A stretch of 40,122 bases of DNA. It comes from Pseudomonadales bacterium. Its GTDB lineage: Bacteria; Pseudomonadota; Gammaproteobacteria; Pseudomonadales; Pseudohongiellaceae. Positions 1-8,696 of the stretch are shown piece after piece; positions within the stretch are counted from its first letter, which is position 1; each line of letters starts with the position of its first letter. Made by a program: the position numbers and the translations under genes. Below the pieces are notes generated by a model. It made no database searches, was not told where the DNA came from, and worked only from the letters and a program-made list of their open reading frames with translations. Location of the stretch: positions 1-40,122 of the forward strand of contig JALEHB010000017.1 of NCBI GenBank assembly GCA_022763285.1, given 5' to 3'.

Positions 1-1967
1 AAATTGACCCCCAGACCCTGGTAAACATGGCTGCGATTCAGCACCATCGGGGCCCTGACGGATTTGGCTACCAGATATTTCCCGATCACAGCGTTGGCTT
101 CAGCCACGCCCGCCTGTCCATCATCGACCTGGATGAGAATCGCGGCAAGCAACCTTTCGTCAGTCAGGACGGTAACCTGATGCTGGCACACAACGGTGAA
201 TTCTATGACTACCAACGCATCCGGGCCCGTCTGACGGCACAGGAAGCACGTTTCTCCTCCAAGAGTGACTCGGAAATCATCCTGCACCTGTTCCCTCGTC
301 TCGGTATCGAAGGCACCGTAGAACAACTGCGGGGAGAGTTTGCCTTTTCGCTCTATAACAAAGAAGAAGACAGCCTCTATCTGGTTCGTGATCGCTTTGG
401 CGTCAAACCGCTATACTGGACCCAGATTGGCGACACCGTGGTTTTCGGCTCCGAACTCAAGGTGCTTTTTGCCCACCCTGACGTTAAACCCGAGTTCACC
501 TCCGAGGGCCTGTATCACCAACTTATTCAGGTCATGGTGCCAGGTACCACCGCTTTCAAAAACATCAATCAGGTAAAACCCGGTCACATTGTCAAGATCA
601 AACGCCAGGGCGGCAAGCTGGTGGTCAGCGAATCCAAATACTGGGATCTGAACTTTCCCCGTGAAAGCGAACGCAAGCCAATGACCGAGGAAGAGGCTAT
701 TGAGCGTACCCGTGAGGAATTGCTCAATGCGGTCGCCCATCGACTCGAGGCAGACGTTCCGGTAGGCAGTTATCTTTCCGGAGGCATCGATTCCTGCGCC
801 ATTATCGGCCTGGCTTCTGCCTGTCGACAGGGGCCGGTGCGAGCGTTCACCATTGGCTTTGACGATGCCAAATACGATGAGAGCGGCATCGCCCAGCAGA
901 TGGCCGAAAGTTGCGGCGCCGAGCAGGACATCATGCGACTGTCCGGTAATGAACTGTATGGCCACTTCGAAGAAACCCTCTGGCACACCGAACGAACCAT
1001 TTATAACACCCTGGCAGTAGCTAAACTGTTGATGAGCCGACATGTGAACAAGAGCAATTACAAGGTGGTAATGACCGGTGAAGGCTCTGATGAACTGTTT
1101 GGCGGCTACCCGGCTTTTCGCCGCGACATGTTTCTGCACGGCCTCGACTCCCTGTCGGCCGCCGAGCGTGCCAACTGGCAATCCCTGCTGAATGAAAGCA
1201 ATGCCATGTTTACTGGCGCCATGCTGTCGGAAAACCAGATCGATGATACGGCCCTGCATTTTACCGTCGGCTTTACCCCCAGCTGTCTGCAACCCTGGCT
1301 GGCCTGTGCCGATCTGGTTCCTGATCTGCTGGCGGCTGATATTCGCGAGGAATTGAAGTTCTATCGCCCCGGCGCTGCCATCGCTGATACGCTGGATACC
1401 GATCAACTACAGGGCCGCCATGCCCTGGACAAGGCACAATATGTCTGGTGTAAAACCATGCTCGAAGGTCAGATCCTGACCTGGGGTGGTGACCGCGTCG
1501 ATATGGCCAATTCCATGGAAGCGCGCCCGGCCTTTCTTGATCACCATCTGGCCGAATTTGCAGTACAGATTCCACCGGAGCATCGGATCAAGGGACGCAC
1601 CGAAAAATATGTACTGCGCGAGGCCATGAAAGGCATTCTGCCGGAAGTGCTGTACAAGCGGGAGAAGTTTGCCTTCATGGCACCTCCAGCTCACACCGAT
1701 GAGACCAAATGGAATCAGATGCGCGAACTGTCGGAAAAGCACCTGTCCAAAGAACGCATCGAAGCCACCGGCATGCTTTCCTATGAAGGTGTCTGCGCCC
1801 TCTTCGATCGCCACGACGATCCCAATACCAGCGCGGCCGAGCAGGTACAGATGGATGCCGTAATCAATCACCTGATTGGCGTTCAGGTTCTGCATCAGCA
1901 TTTTGTGGAAGCCGATATTCCGGCCCTGGCAAAACAGCGTGCCGATGAGTTAGGATGGGCTGCATGA
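1..1967 (+). CDS. asnB: Asparagine synthase (glutamine-hydrolysing), 5' end truncated by the window
   Basis: ORF 27..1967 has HRGPDGFG, ARLSIIDL, HNGEFYDY and SGGIDS motifs typical of class II GATase plus Asn synthase. The frame stays open upstream of the ATG (IDPQTLVNM) and the usual MCGIAG start is missing, so the true start lies outside the window. Confidence 0.92.
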   Translation, partial: IDPQTLVNMAAIQHHRGPDGFGYQIFPDHSVGFSHARLSIIDLDENRGKQPFVSQDGNLMLAHNGEFYDYQRIRARLTAQEARFSSKSDSEIILHLFPRLGIEGTVEQLRGEFAFSLYNKEEDSLYLVRDRFGVKPLYWTQIGDTVVFGSELKVLFAHPDVKPEFTSEGLYHQLIQVMVPGTTAFKNINQVKPGHIVKIKRQGGKLVVSESKYWDLNFPRESERKPMTEEEAIERTREELLNAVAHRLEADVPVGSYLSGGIDSCAIIGLASACRQGPVRAFTIGFDDAKYDESGIAQQMAESCGAEQDIMRLSGNELYGHFEETLWHTERTIYNTLAVAKLLMSRHVNKSNYKVVMTGEGSDELFGGYPAFRRDMFLHGLDSLSAAERANWQSLLNESNAMFTGAMLSENQIDDTALHFTVGFTPSCLQPWLACADLVPDLLAADIREELKFYRPGAAIADTLDTDQLQGRHALDKAQYVWCKTMLEGQILTWGGDRVDMANSMEARPAFLDHHLAEFAVQIPPEHRIKGRTEKYVLREAMKGILPEVLYKREKFAFMAPPAHTDETKWNQMRELSEKHLSKERIEATGMLSYEGVCALFDRHDDPNTSAAEQVQMDAVINHLIGVQVLHQHFVEADIPALAKQRADELGWAA

Positions 1968-3223
1968 ACCAGAAACTTCAGATGTCATCGAACTTAACGA
2001 TCAATCTGGAGCGGGTCAAACAGGACCTCTACAATCTGGCCCGCTTTGGCTATAACCCTGATGATCAGGGTATCTACCGTCAGGGCTTCAGCGACGAAGA
2101 CATGAAAGCCCGCCACTGGTTAATGGACCAGATGGAGGGCTATGGCCTCAAGGTGCGCATGGACGGCGCCGGCAATGTCATTGGCCGCTATGGCAGCGAC
2201 GATCAGAAAGCACTTCTCATTGGCTCACACCTGGACTCGGTCCCCGCCGGGGGCATGTTCGACGGTGTGCTTGGCGTTGTCGCCGGCCTGGAATGCATTC
2301 GTGTGTTACAGGAAAACAACATAGAGCTGAAACACGCCATTGAAGTCATTGGCACCTCCGAAGAGGAAGGCCGTTTTGGCGGCATGCTCGGTGCCCAGGC
2401 CCTCACCGGCAACCTGAAACTGGACTGGCTGGAGCGCGCCCAGGATCACAGTGGCGAGATGCTCCGCGACGCCATGGCCAAGTGCCAACTCCCCTATCAC
2501 CTCGCCATGGAAGCGGCCCGGGACCCCGAAGACCTGGTGGGTTTTCTGGAACTGCATATTGAGCAGGGACCGGTGCTTGAAAAAACCAATAACACCATCG
2601 GTGTAGTAGAAGGCATCTCCGGTGTTTTCAAATGGCTGATCAAGTTTATTGGCAAGGCGGATCATGCCGGCACGGCACCCATGGATCTTCGCAGTGACGC
2701 CTTCATGGGCGTGGCAGACTTTGCCCATGAAATTTCCCGCATCATTGATGAAGAAGGCACCGACAAGACACGCCTCACAATCGGCAGCGTCGAATTGAAA
2801 CCCGGTTTTGCCCATACCGTGCCAGGTGAAGCAGATTTTACCCTGGTGGGTCGTGATATGAGCGAGGAAGTCATGCGCAACCTCGCCGATTCCTGTCGCA
2901 AGGTCTGCTCGTCCATTGCCCGCAAACACAAACTGATGTTTGAGTACGAGCAAATGAGCTGGCTGGAACCCAGGCCCTGCACAGCGGAAATGGTCGAATT
3001 GCTGGAACGCCATTCCCGGGCGCGGGACTACAAGACTCTGCTGATGCCCAGCGGCGCCGGCCATGATTCACAGTTTTTTACTGATATCACGCCCACCGGC
3101 CTGCTGTTTATCCCCAGTGTCGGCGGCGTCAGCCACGCCCCCGATGAGTGGAGCCACTGGCACGACGTCGAAAAGGGCTGCAATGTTCTGCTGGATGCGA
3201 CTCTGGAGTTGATCGCGGCCTAG
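1964..3223 (+). CDS. M20-family Zn-dependent hydrolase (allantoate amidohydrolase / N-carbamoyl-L-amino-acid hydrolase type)
   Basis: GSHLDSVPAGGMFDGVLGV, EEEGRFGG, ELHIEQGPVLE and GISG motifs. ATG at 1964 overlaps the asnB stop (ATGA). Confidence 0.9.
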   Translation: MNQKLQMSSNLTINLERVKQDLYNLARFGYNPDDQGIYRQGFSDEDMKARHWLMDQMEGYGLKVRMDGAGNVIGRYGSDDQKALLIGSHLDSVPAGGMFDGVLGVVAGLECIRVLQENNIELKHAIEVIGTSEEEGRFGGMLGAQALTGNLKLDWLERAQDHSGEMLRDAMAKCQLPYHLAMEAARDPEDLVGFLELHIEQGPVLEKTNNTIGVVEGISGVFKWLIKFIGKADHAGTAPMDLRSDAFMGVADFAHEISRIIDEEGTDKTRLTIGSVELKPGFAHTVPGEADFTLVGRDMSEEVMRNLADSCRKVCSSIARKHKLMFEYEQMSWLEPRPCTAEMVELLERHSRARDYKTLLMPSGAGHDSQFFTDITPTGLLFIPSVGGVSHAPDEWSHWHDVEKGCNVLLDATLELIAA

Positions 3224-4497
3224 TTGTCTGGCACCCGGTTGCCAGCGATCCACACGCTGTCGATACTGCGGGTATTGTCGATGGCTTCCAGGGGATTGTT
3301 TTCCAGCACCACAAAATCAGCCCAGTTGCCAGGCTCCAGGCTTCCTATCATGGAGTTGCCCATGCAATCGGCCGCTACTGAAGTAGCAGATTGAATGGCC
3401 TGCATCGGGTTCATCCCCGCCTCCACCATCATGCTCAGTTCCATATGTTCGAAAAAACCCTGGAAGCGCGCTGGCGGGCCACTGTCAGTGCCCATGGCAA
3501 TGGGCACATTGGCCGCCGCCAGACGACCCACATTCTCCATGGCCACTTCCAGACCGGCCTTGTAGCCCTGGGCCATGCTGCTGTTGGCCATGCGTGCCAT
3601 CCGCTCTGGTTCGGTCAGGGTATCGATGGTGGACTGCTGCACTTCCTGTCGAAAAAACGGGTGGGAGAAAAAGCCAGGCTCATTCTCGTAAACAAAGGTG
3701 GAAACTTCCCGGGTCAGGGTGGGCACATAGCAAACCTGCTTGTCCCTGATCAGTTCGATGAAACCATCATCCACCGGCAGATCCCTGATGCTGTGGGCGA
3801 TGAGATCGGCACCCGCTTCCAGCACATAGCGGGCATCGTCGAGATAGAATAGGTGTACCGCCAGGGGCGAGCGTCGGCTATGGGCCTGGGCCAGGAGAAC
3901 ATCAAACAACTCGCGGGGCATTTTCGGTGTCCGACCGAGATTGTCATCCACCCGCACCTTGATGAAATCGGCGCCCCGGTCAGCATTGTCATTCACCTGT
4001 CTGACAATTTCCGCCTCGGTATTCCCGGTTACCACCGACCCGGCTACATACAATCGTGCTCGATCGAGACCGGCATGGTCCTGCTCATTGCGCAGGGCAA
4101 ATCCTTCCGGGCCATCGCCGCCCAGGCTGTAGACGGTGGTTACGCCATAGCGGGCATAGAGTGCCAGTTGTCTGAGCAGGTTGTCGCGATTGTATTGGTC
4201 GGTCTGCAGGCCATAGGTGCCCCCCACATGACCGTGGGCATTAATCAGGCCGGGAATGACTGTCTTGCCGCCGAGATCAATGGCTTCATTATACTGCTCG
4301 ACGCTGACATCCTCTCGCCTGCCAATGGCACGAATACGCCCATCGGTCACCACCAGGGCTGCATTTTCAAGGGGCGGCGCGCCGGTGCCATCAATCACCG
4401 TGGCACCATAAAAGACAACGGTACCTTCATTGGCCCAGGCAGTGCCCAGGGAATAGCCCAGCACCAGCAATGACAGAATTGTGCGAATCAGCCACAT
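3220..4497 (-). CDS. Secreted amidohydrolase-family protein (imidazolonepropionase-like)
   Basis: N-terminal signal peptide (MWLIRTILSLLVLGYSLGTAWA); VIPGLINAHGHVGG metal-binding motif; C-terminal GSLEPGNWADFVVL. Confidence 0.88.
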   Translation of the reverse strand: MWLIRTILSLLVLGYSLGTAWANEGTVVFYGATVIDGTGAPPLENAALVVTDGRIRAIGRREDVSVEQYNEAIDLGGKTVIPGLINAHGHVGGTYGLQTDQYNRDNLLRQLALYARYGVTTVYSLGGDGPEGFALRNEQDHAGLDRARLYVAGSVVTGNTEAEIVRQVNDNADRGADFIKVRVDDNLGRTPKMPRELFDVLLAQAHSRRSPLAVHLFYLDDARYVLEAGADLIAHSIRDLPVDDGFIELIRDKQVCYVPTLTREVSTFVYENEPGFFSHPFFRQEVQQSTIDTLTEPERMARMANSSMAQGYKAGLEVAMENVGRLAAANVPIAMGTDSGPPARFQGFFEHMELSMMVEAGMNPMQAIQSATSVAADCMGNSMIGSLEPGNWADFVVLENNPLEAIDNTRSIDSVWIAGNRVPDN

Positions 4498-4597
4498 GGA
4501 TCAGTCCTCCCTTGCTTGCAAGACTGTGAAAATGACGCAAGTGACGGCCGAAGGCAAGCGCCCTCTGATGCAGGAACTGTGGCTACAACCCCTTCGC

Positions 4598-6577
4598 TCA
4601 ATACTCGCAATGCAAATGCTGCAGATGCAACTCGAACTGGTTAAGGATGTCATTGACCAGTTGGTCGCGGGAGTAGCCGGCCACATCATAGTGCTGCGGG
4701 CCCTGCACCAGATAAACTTCGGCGCGCCAGTAACTGCGCTCCTGGGATTTACGCGGAATCTCCGGAAAGGCCACTGCTGCCGTGGAGTACTTGCGCAGCC
4801 TCACCTTGTAAAAGAATTCGCTGACTTCCTCCTGGCCTACCAGTAGCTGAATCTCCTCACCGCTCTCTTCAATGGAGGCATAAAGGGATTGGGCTCGCAG
4901 TTGCTCTGCCACCGCTTCCATGGCGGGTCGTACAGTGCCGCGCAGATAGTCGCGCACCGTTTGCTCATTGTGATGCCCCAGCAGCGCTTTCAGTCGTGTT
5001 TGCCAGACTCCCGGCGAAGACGGTGGTACCGAAGGTGTAGTAATCACCGGCACCAGGCCCACCGACTCCTGTTTAAGACCCCGCAGCAAGCCATAGCAAA
5101 TCAACAGCATGATAAAGGCAAAGGGTAAGGCACTGGTGATGGCCGCCGTCTGCAAGGCGCTGAGTCCACCGGCCAGCAATAACACCGCTGCCACCACTCC
5201 TTCAGAGATAGCCCAGAAAACCCGTTGCCAGACCGGCGGCTCTTCCGCTCCGCCGGAAGTAATAATATCGATCACCAGCGAACCGGAATCCGACGAGGTG
5301 ACAAAGAAAGTGACCACCAGCACGGTAGTCAGCATGGACATCAGAGTGGTCAGTGGCAACTGTTCCAGCAGGACGAAGATAGCAGTGGGCATATCTTCCT
5401 GCACCGCCACTGCAATGCCATCACCAAGCCCCTGCAATTCCAGATGCAGGGCGGTATTGCCGAAAAAGGTCAGCCACATGAAAGTGAATCCACTGGGCAC
5501 CAGCAGCACCCCCGCCACAAACTCCCTGATAGTTCGGCCACGGGAAATCCGAGCGATAAACATGCCCACAAACGGTGACCAGGAAATCCACCAGGCCCAG
5601 TAGAACAGGGTCCAGTCTGCCATCCAGTCATTGGGTTCGTAGGCATAGGGATTGAGGGTCATCTCCACCATATTGGAAAGATACAGACCGAGATTCTGAA
5701 TCAGACTGCCCAGCAAGGTCACCGTAGGACCCACCAGCAGAATGAAAGTCAGCAGTATCAGGGCCATTACCAGATTCAGTTCGCTGATGCGGCGGATGCC
5801 ACCATCCAGACCGGCCACCACCGAGGCGGTTGCCATGGCCGTAATGGCCGCGATCAGACCAATCTGTACCAGGGTGCTGACAGGGATTCCAAACAGATAG
5901 GACAGGCCGGCATTCACCTGCATCACCCCGATTCCCAGGGAAGTAGCGACGCCGAACATGGTGCCCAGCACGGCAAACACGTCTATCGCATGGCCGATGG
6001 GGCCATGAATGCGATCACCGATAATGGGATAGAGAGCCGAGCGAATGGTAAGCGGCAATCCGTGACGGAAGGAGAAATAGGCTAGCGCCAGACCCACCAC
6101 GATATAGATAGCCCAGGCCTGCAGTCCCCAGTGAAAAAAGGTCAGCTGCATGGCCTGGCGCGCGGCTTCGGCATCGCCACCCTCGCCCACCGGCGGAGTG
6201 AGAAAATGAGTCACCGGTTCGGCCACACTGAAAAACATCAAACCGATTCCCATGCCCGCACTGAACAGCATGGCAAACCAGCTCACATAGCTGTAATCAG
6301 GTTCGGAATCATCCGGCCCCAGCTTCACCTGACCGAAACGGGAAAAGCCCAGATACACCACGAAACCAAAGAAGAGTGCCACGACACCCATATAGAACCA
6401 GCCAACATTGGTAATCAACCAGGATTGCACCGCCGCAAATGTGCCAGCTGCATGTTCACTGAAGCCGCCACCATAGACACTGAATAGAACAATCAGGGCG
6501 GCGGAAATAAAGAACACCGGCTTACTGATCGTGGCTTGCTCTGTCTCTTCCGGAGTCACCGGATTGGGCTGATTCAT
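4598..6577 (-). CDS. BCCT-family (betaine/carnitine/choline) transporter with C-terminal cytosolic extension
   Basis: Multi-TM; FFxWGLQAWAIYIVVGLALAYF, WTLFYWAWWISWSPFVGMFIARISRGRTIREF signature; about 110 aa soluble BetT-like tail. Confidence 0.93.
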   Translation of the reverse strand: MNQPNPVTPEETEQATISKPVFFISAALIVLFSVYGGGFSEHAAGTFAAVQSWLITNVGWFYMGVVALFFGFVVYLGFSRFGQVKLGPDDSEPDYSYVSWFAMLFSAGMGIGLMFFSVAEPVTHFLTPPVGEGGDAEAARQAMQLTFFHWGLQAWAIYIVVGLALAYFSFRHGLPLTIRSALYPIIGDRIHGPIGHAIDVFAVLGTMFGVATSLGIGVMQVNAGLSYLFGIPVSTLVQIGLIAAITAMATASVVAGLDGGIRRISELNLVMALILLTFILLVGPTVTLLGSLIQNLGLYLSNMVEMTLNPYAYEPNDWMADWTLFYWAWWISWSPFVGMFIARISRGRTIREFVAGVLLVPSGFTFMWLTFFGNTALHLELQGLGDGIAVAVQEDMPTAIFVLLEQLPLTTLMSMLTTVLVVTFFVTSSDSGSLVIDIITSGGAEEPPVWQRVFWAISEGVVAAVLLLAGGLSALQTAAITSALPFAFIMLLICYGLLRGLKQESVGLVPVITTPSVPPSSPGVWQTRLKALLGHHNEQTVRDYLRGTVRPAMEAVAEQLRAQSLYASIEESGEEIQLLVGQEEVSEFFYKVRLRKYSTAAVAFPEIPRKSQERSYWRAEVYLVQGPQHYDVAGYSRDQLVNDILNQFELHLQHLHCEY

Positions 6578-8613
6578 AGGGATTCCTGTAGTGCTTTTGA
6601 TTCGTGGCTTGCAGATTGCGCCAGCACCTCTGATGAAGACAGCTCTGCCAGCGGCCCCAGCGCATCTACCAGGGGCGCCAGCCAGGGTTCATAATTTCGC
6701 CACTGATCGATACCTGCACGGCTTAGTGGCTTGCGAACCTGTTCGGCACTGGGCGTGCGAATATCACGCTCGGTTTCATAGTAGCGCAGGCACTGCTCTT
6801 CAAACGGCAGACCGCAGTAGTCCAGCATCCGTCCTAACTGATTGTCAAAATCATCGATCAGGACTTCGTTTTCCACTGTGAGAATTTCGCCGGGCAATAC
6901 TCCGTCCCAATGCTGCATCAGGGACACATAGTCCCGGTAGTAATGCCCAATATCTTCCAGAGAGTAACTAAATTCCTGACCCTCTGCGAACAGCTGTTTG
7001 AATCCGCTGAAACAACAGGCCATGGGGTTGCGCCGGGCATCAATTATTTTGGCATTGGGCAGGATCATCTTGATCAGGCCGATATGACGAAAATTATTGG
7101 GCATCTTGTCGATAAAGAACGGCGCAGCCTGACGGTGTACCCGGGTATCCTCAATATACTCTTCACCTAGCTCACGCAGTTCACTGTCACTGAGATCGGC
7201 GAGTAATGCCGGATAGGGGCGGGAATCACCTTGTCGCTCCCGCCGTCGCAAACGCTGGGACAGGGACAGGATATTGGGCAATTCCAGGGTTCCGTCCACC
7301 ATGCTGTGGGACGCCAGAATCTGTTCCAACAAGGTCGAGCCTGCCCTGGGCAGACCGACGATGAATATGGGATCGCCTGCCTGGCAACCGGCTGTTTTAC
7401 CCCGGGCCAAAAGCTCTGCCGTACAGATCTTTTGCTGCTGCTCAAACTCAGCAGTGATGATGTCCGCGCGATAGCGACTCTGGGCTTTTTTCAGGGCATT
7501 GCCGAGCTGATAGTTGTCAAAGGATTGCTGATAGTCCCGGGAGTCTTCAAAGGCCTTGCCCAGTGCGAAATGAATATAGACCAGATCCATATGAGACAGA
7601 TTACTGTTCTTGCCCAGAGACTGCATGGTGGCAATTTCCTGCTGTGAAAACTTGTAGGTCTTCAAATTGGCCAGGGAATAATAGGCCTCACCATGAAAGG
7701 GATGGGCCTTGATGGCGGCCTTGTAGGTGGCAATGGAGGCCTGGGCGTCGCCCTGGGTCTTGTAGGCATGCCCCAGTGAAGTGAGTGTGACCGGGTCATT
7801 GGGCAGGGTGTCCAGAATCGCCTTGAAATGACTGATGGCCTGGTCAAATTTTCCGGTTTGCATACACTCCACTGCAAAAATCGATTTGAATCTGGGGTTA
7901 TCTGGCGCCTTTTCCAGCAGTTTCTCAGCCTCCCCCAGAGCGGCAAAGAATTTCTGCCGCTTGCGCAGTGCCTGAATATAATCGATTCTTGCCTCGATAT
8001 TTTCCGGCTCGAATTCAACCGCCGATTCCAGCAAAAACTCAGCATCTTCAAGCACACCCAGGCGAATACCAATATCCGCCAGCAATCGCATGGCTCTTAC
8101 ATGGCTGGGGTTTTTCTGCAGGAACTTGCGACAGAGAGCCTCCGCCTGCAGCAATTTGTTCTGGGCGATCAGATCGATCACCGCCACCAGTGGTCGAGGC
8201 GTGGCCTGCAACTGCGCCAGCTCTGTACGCAGTTGATCTGACCGTGTCTTGTTGCCCCGGCTATCCAGTATTTCGATTTGCGCCCTCAAGCTGGCCTCCA
8301 GAGCCGGGTTGTAATAACAGGCCCGCCCGTAAGCTCTGAGTGCCTCGTCAAGGCGCCCCAGGCTGCGATACAAATGCCCCTCTTCCTGATGGGCGCGACC
8401 ATGGCCCGGCACCAGTCGTTTCAATGCCTCCAGATCTTCCAAAGCCCGCTCGGGCAATTTCAGGTAGCGCTGGCAGACCGCCCGCATATACAGGGCTTCG
8501 GCATTGCCTGGATCCTTGTCCAGAATATGGCGCAGACTGTCCAGCGCCGTGGCAAAATCGCCGCTCTGGATAGTTCGCTGAATATCTGCCAGTGCTGTTT
8601 CTTGCTCACTCAT
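6574..8613 (-). CDS. TPR-repeat sulfotransferase family protein
   Basis: N-terminal TPR-like repeats; PIFIVGLPRAGSTLLEQILASHSMV (5'-PSB PAPS-binding loop) and later sulfotransferase motifs. ORF opens at a TTG (8643); the start is more likely ATG at 8613 (MSEQETALAD). Confidence 0.9.
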   Translation of the reverse strand: MSEQETALADIQRTIQSGDFATALDSLRHILDKDPGNAEALYMRAVCQRYLKLPERALEDLEALKRLVPGHGRAHQEEGHLYRSLGRLDEALRAYGRACYYNPALEASLRAQIEILDSRGNKTRSDQLRTELAQLQATPRPLVAVIDLIAQNKLLQAEALCRKFLQKNPSHVRAMRLLADIGIRLGVLEDAEFLLESAVEFEPENIEARIDYIQALRKRQKFFAALGEAEKLLEKAPDNPRFKSIFAVECMQTGKFDQAISHFKAILDTLPNDPVTLTSLGHAYKTQGDAQASIATYKAAIKAHPFHGEAYYSLANLKTYKFSQQEIATMQSLGKNSNLSHMDLVYIHFALGKAFEDSRDYQQSFDNYQLGNALKKAQSRYRADIITAEFEQQQKICTAELLARGKTAGCQAGDPIFIVGLPRAGSTLLEQILASHSMVDGTLELPNILSLSQRLRRRERQGDSRPYPALLADLSDSELRELGEEYIEDTRVHRQAAPFFIDKMPNNFRHIGLIKMILPNAKIIDARRNPMACCFSGFKQLFAEGQEFSYSLEDIGHYYRDYVSLMQHWDGVLPGEILTVENEVLIDDFDNQLGRMLDYCGLPFEEQCLRYYETERDIRTPSAEQVRKPLSRAGIDQWRNYEPWLAPLVDALGPLAELSSSEVLAQSASHESKALQESL

Positions 8614-8641
8614 CGGGTTTTGATTTCTCTCGGCCGGTAAC

Positions 8642-8671
8642 AAAAAAGGCGCCCCATCGCTGAGGCGCCTT
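8642..8671 (-). terminator. Intrinsic terminator downstream of TonB receptor
   Basis: AAGGCGCC-N10-GGCGCCTT stem followed by a T-run on the minus strand. Confidence 0.75.
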
Positions 8672-8696
8672 GCGATACATGGGAGATCAATATCTC

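Noticed and set aside
411-1406. 331-aa minus-strand ORF
   Set aside because: Antisense to asparagine synthase with its catalytic motifs on the plus strand.
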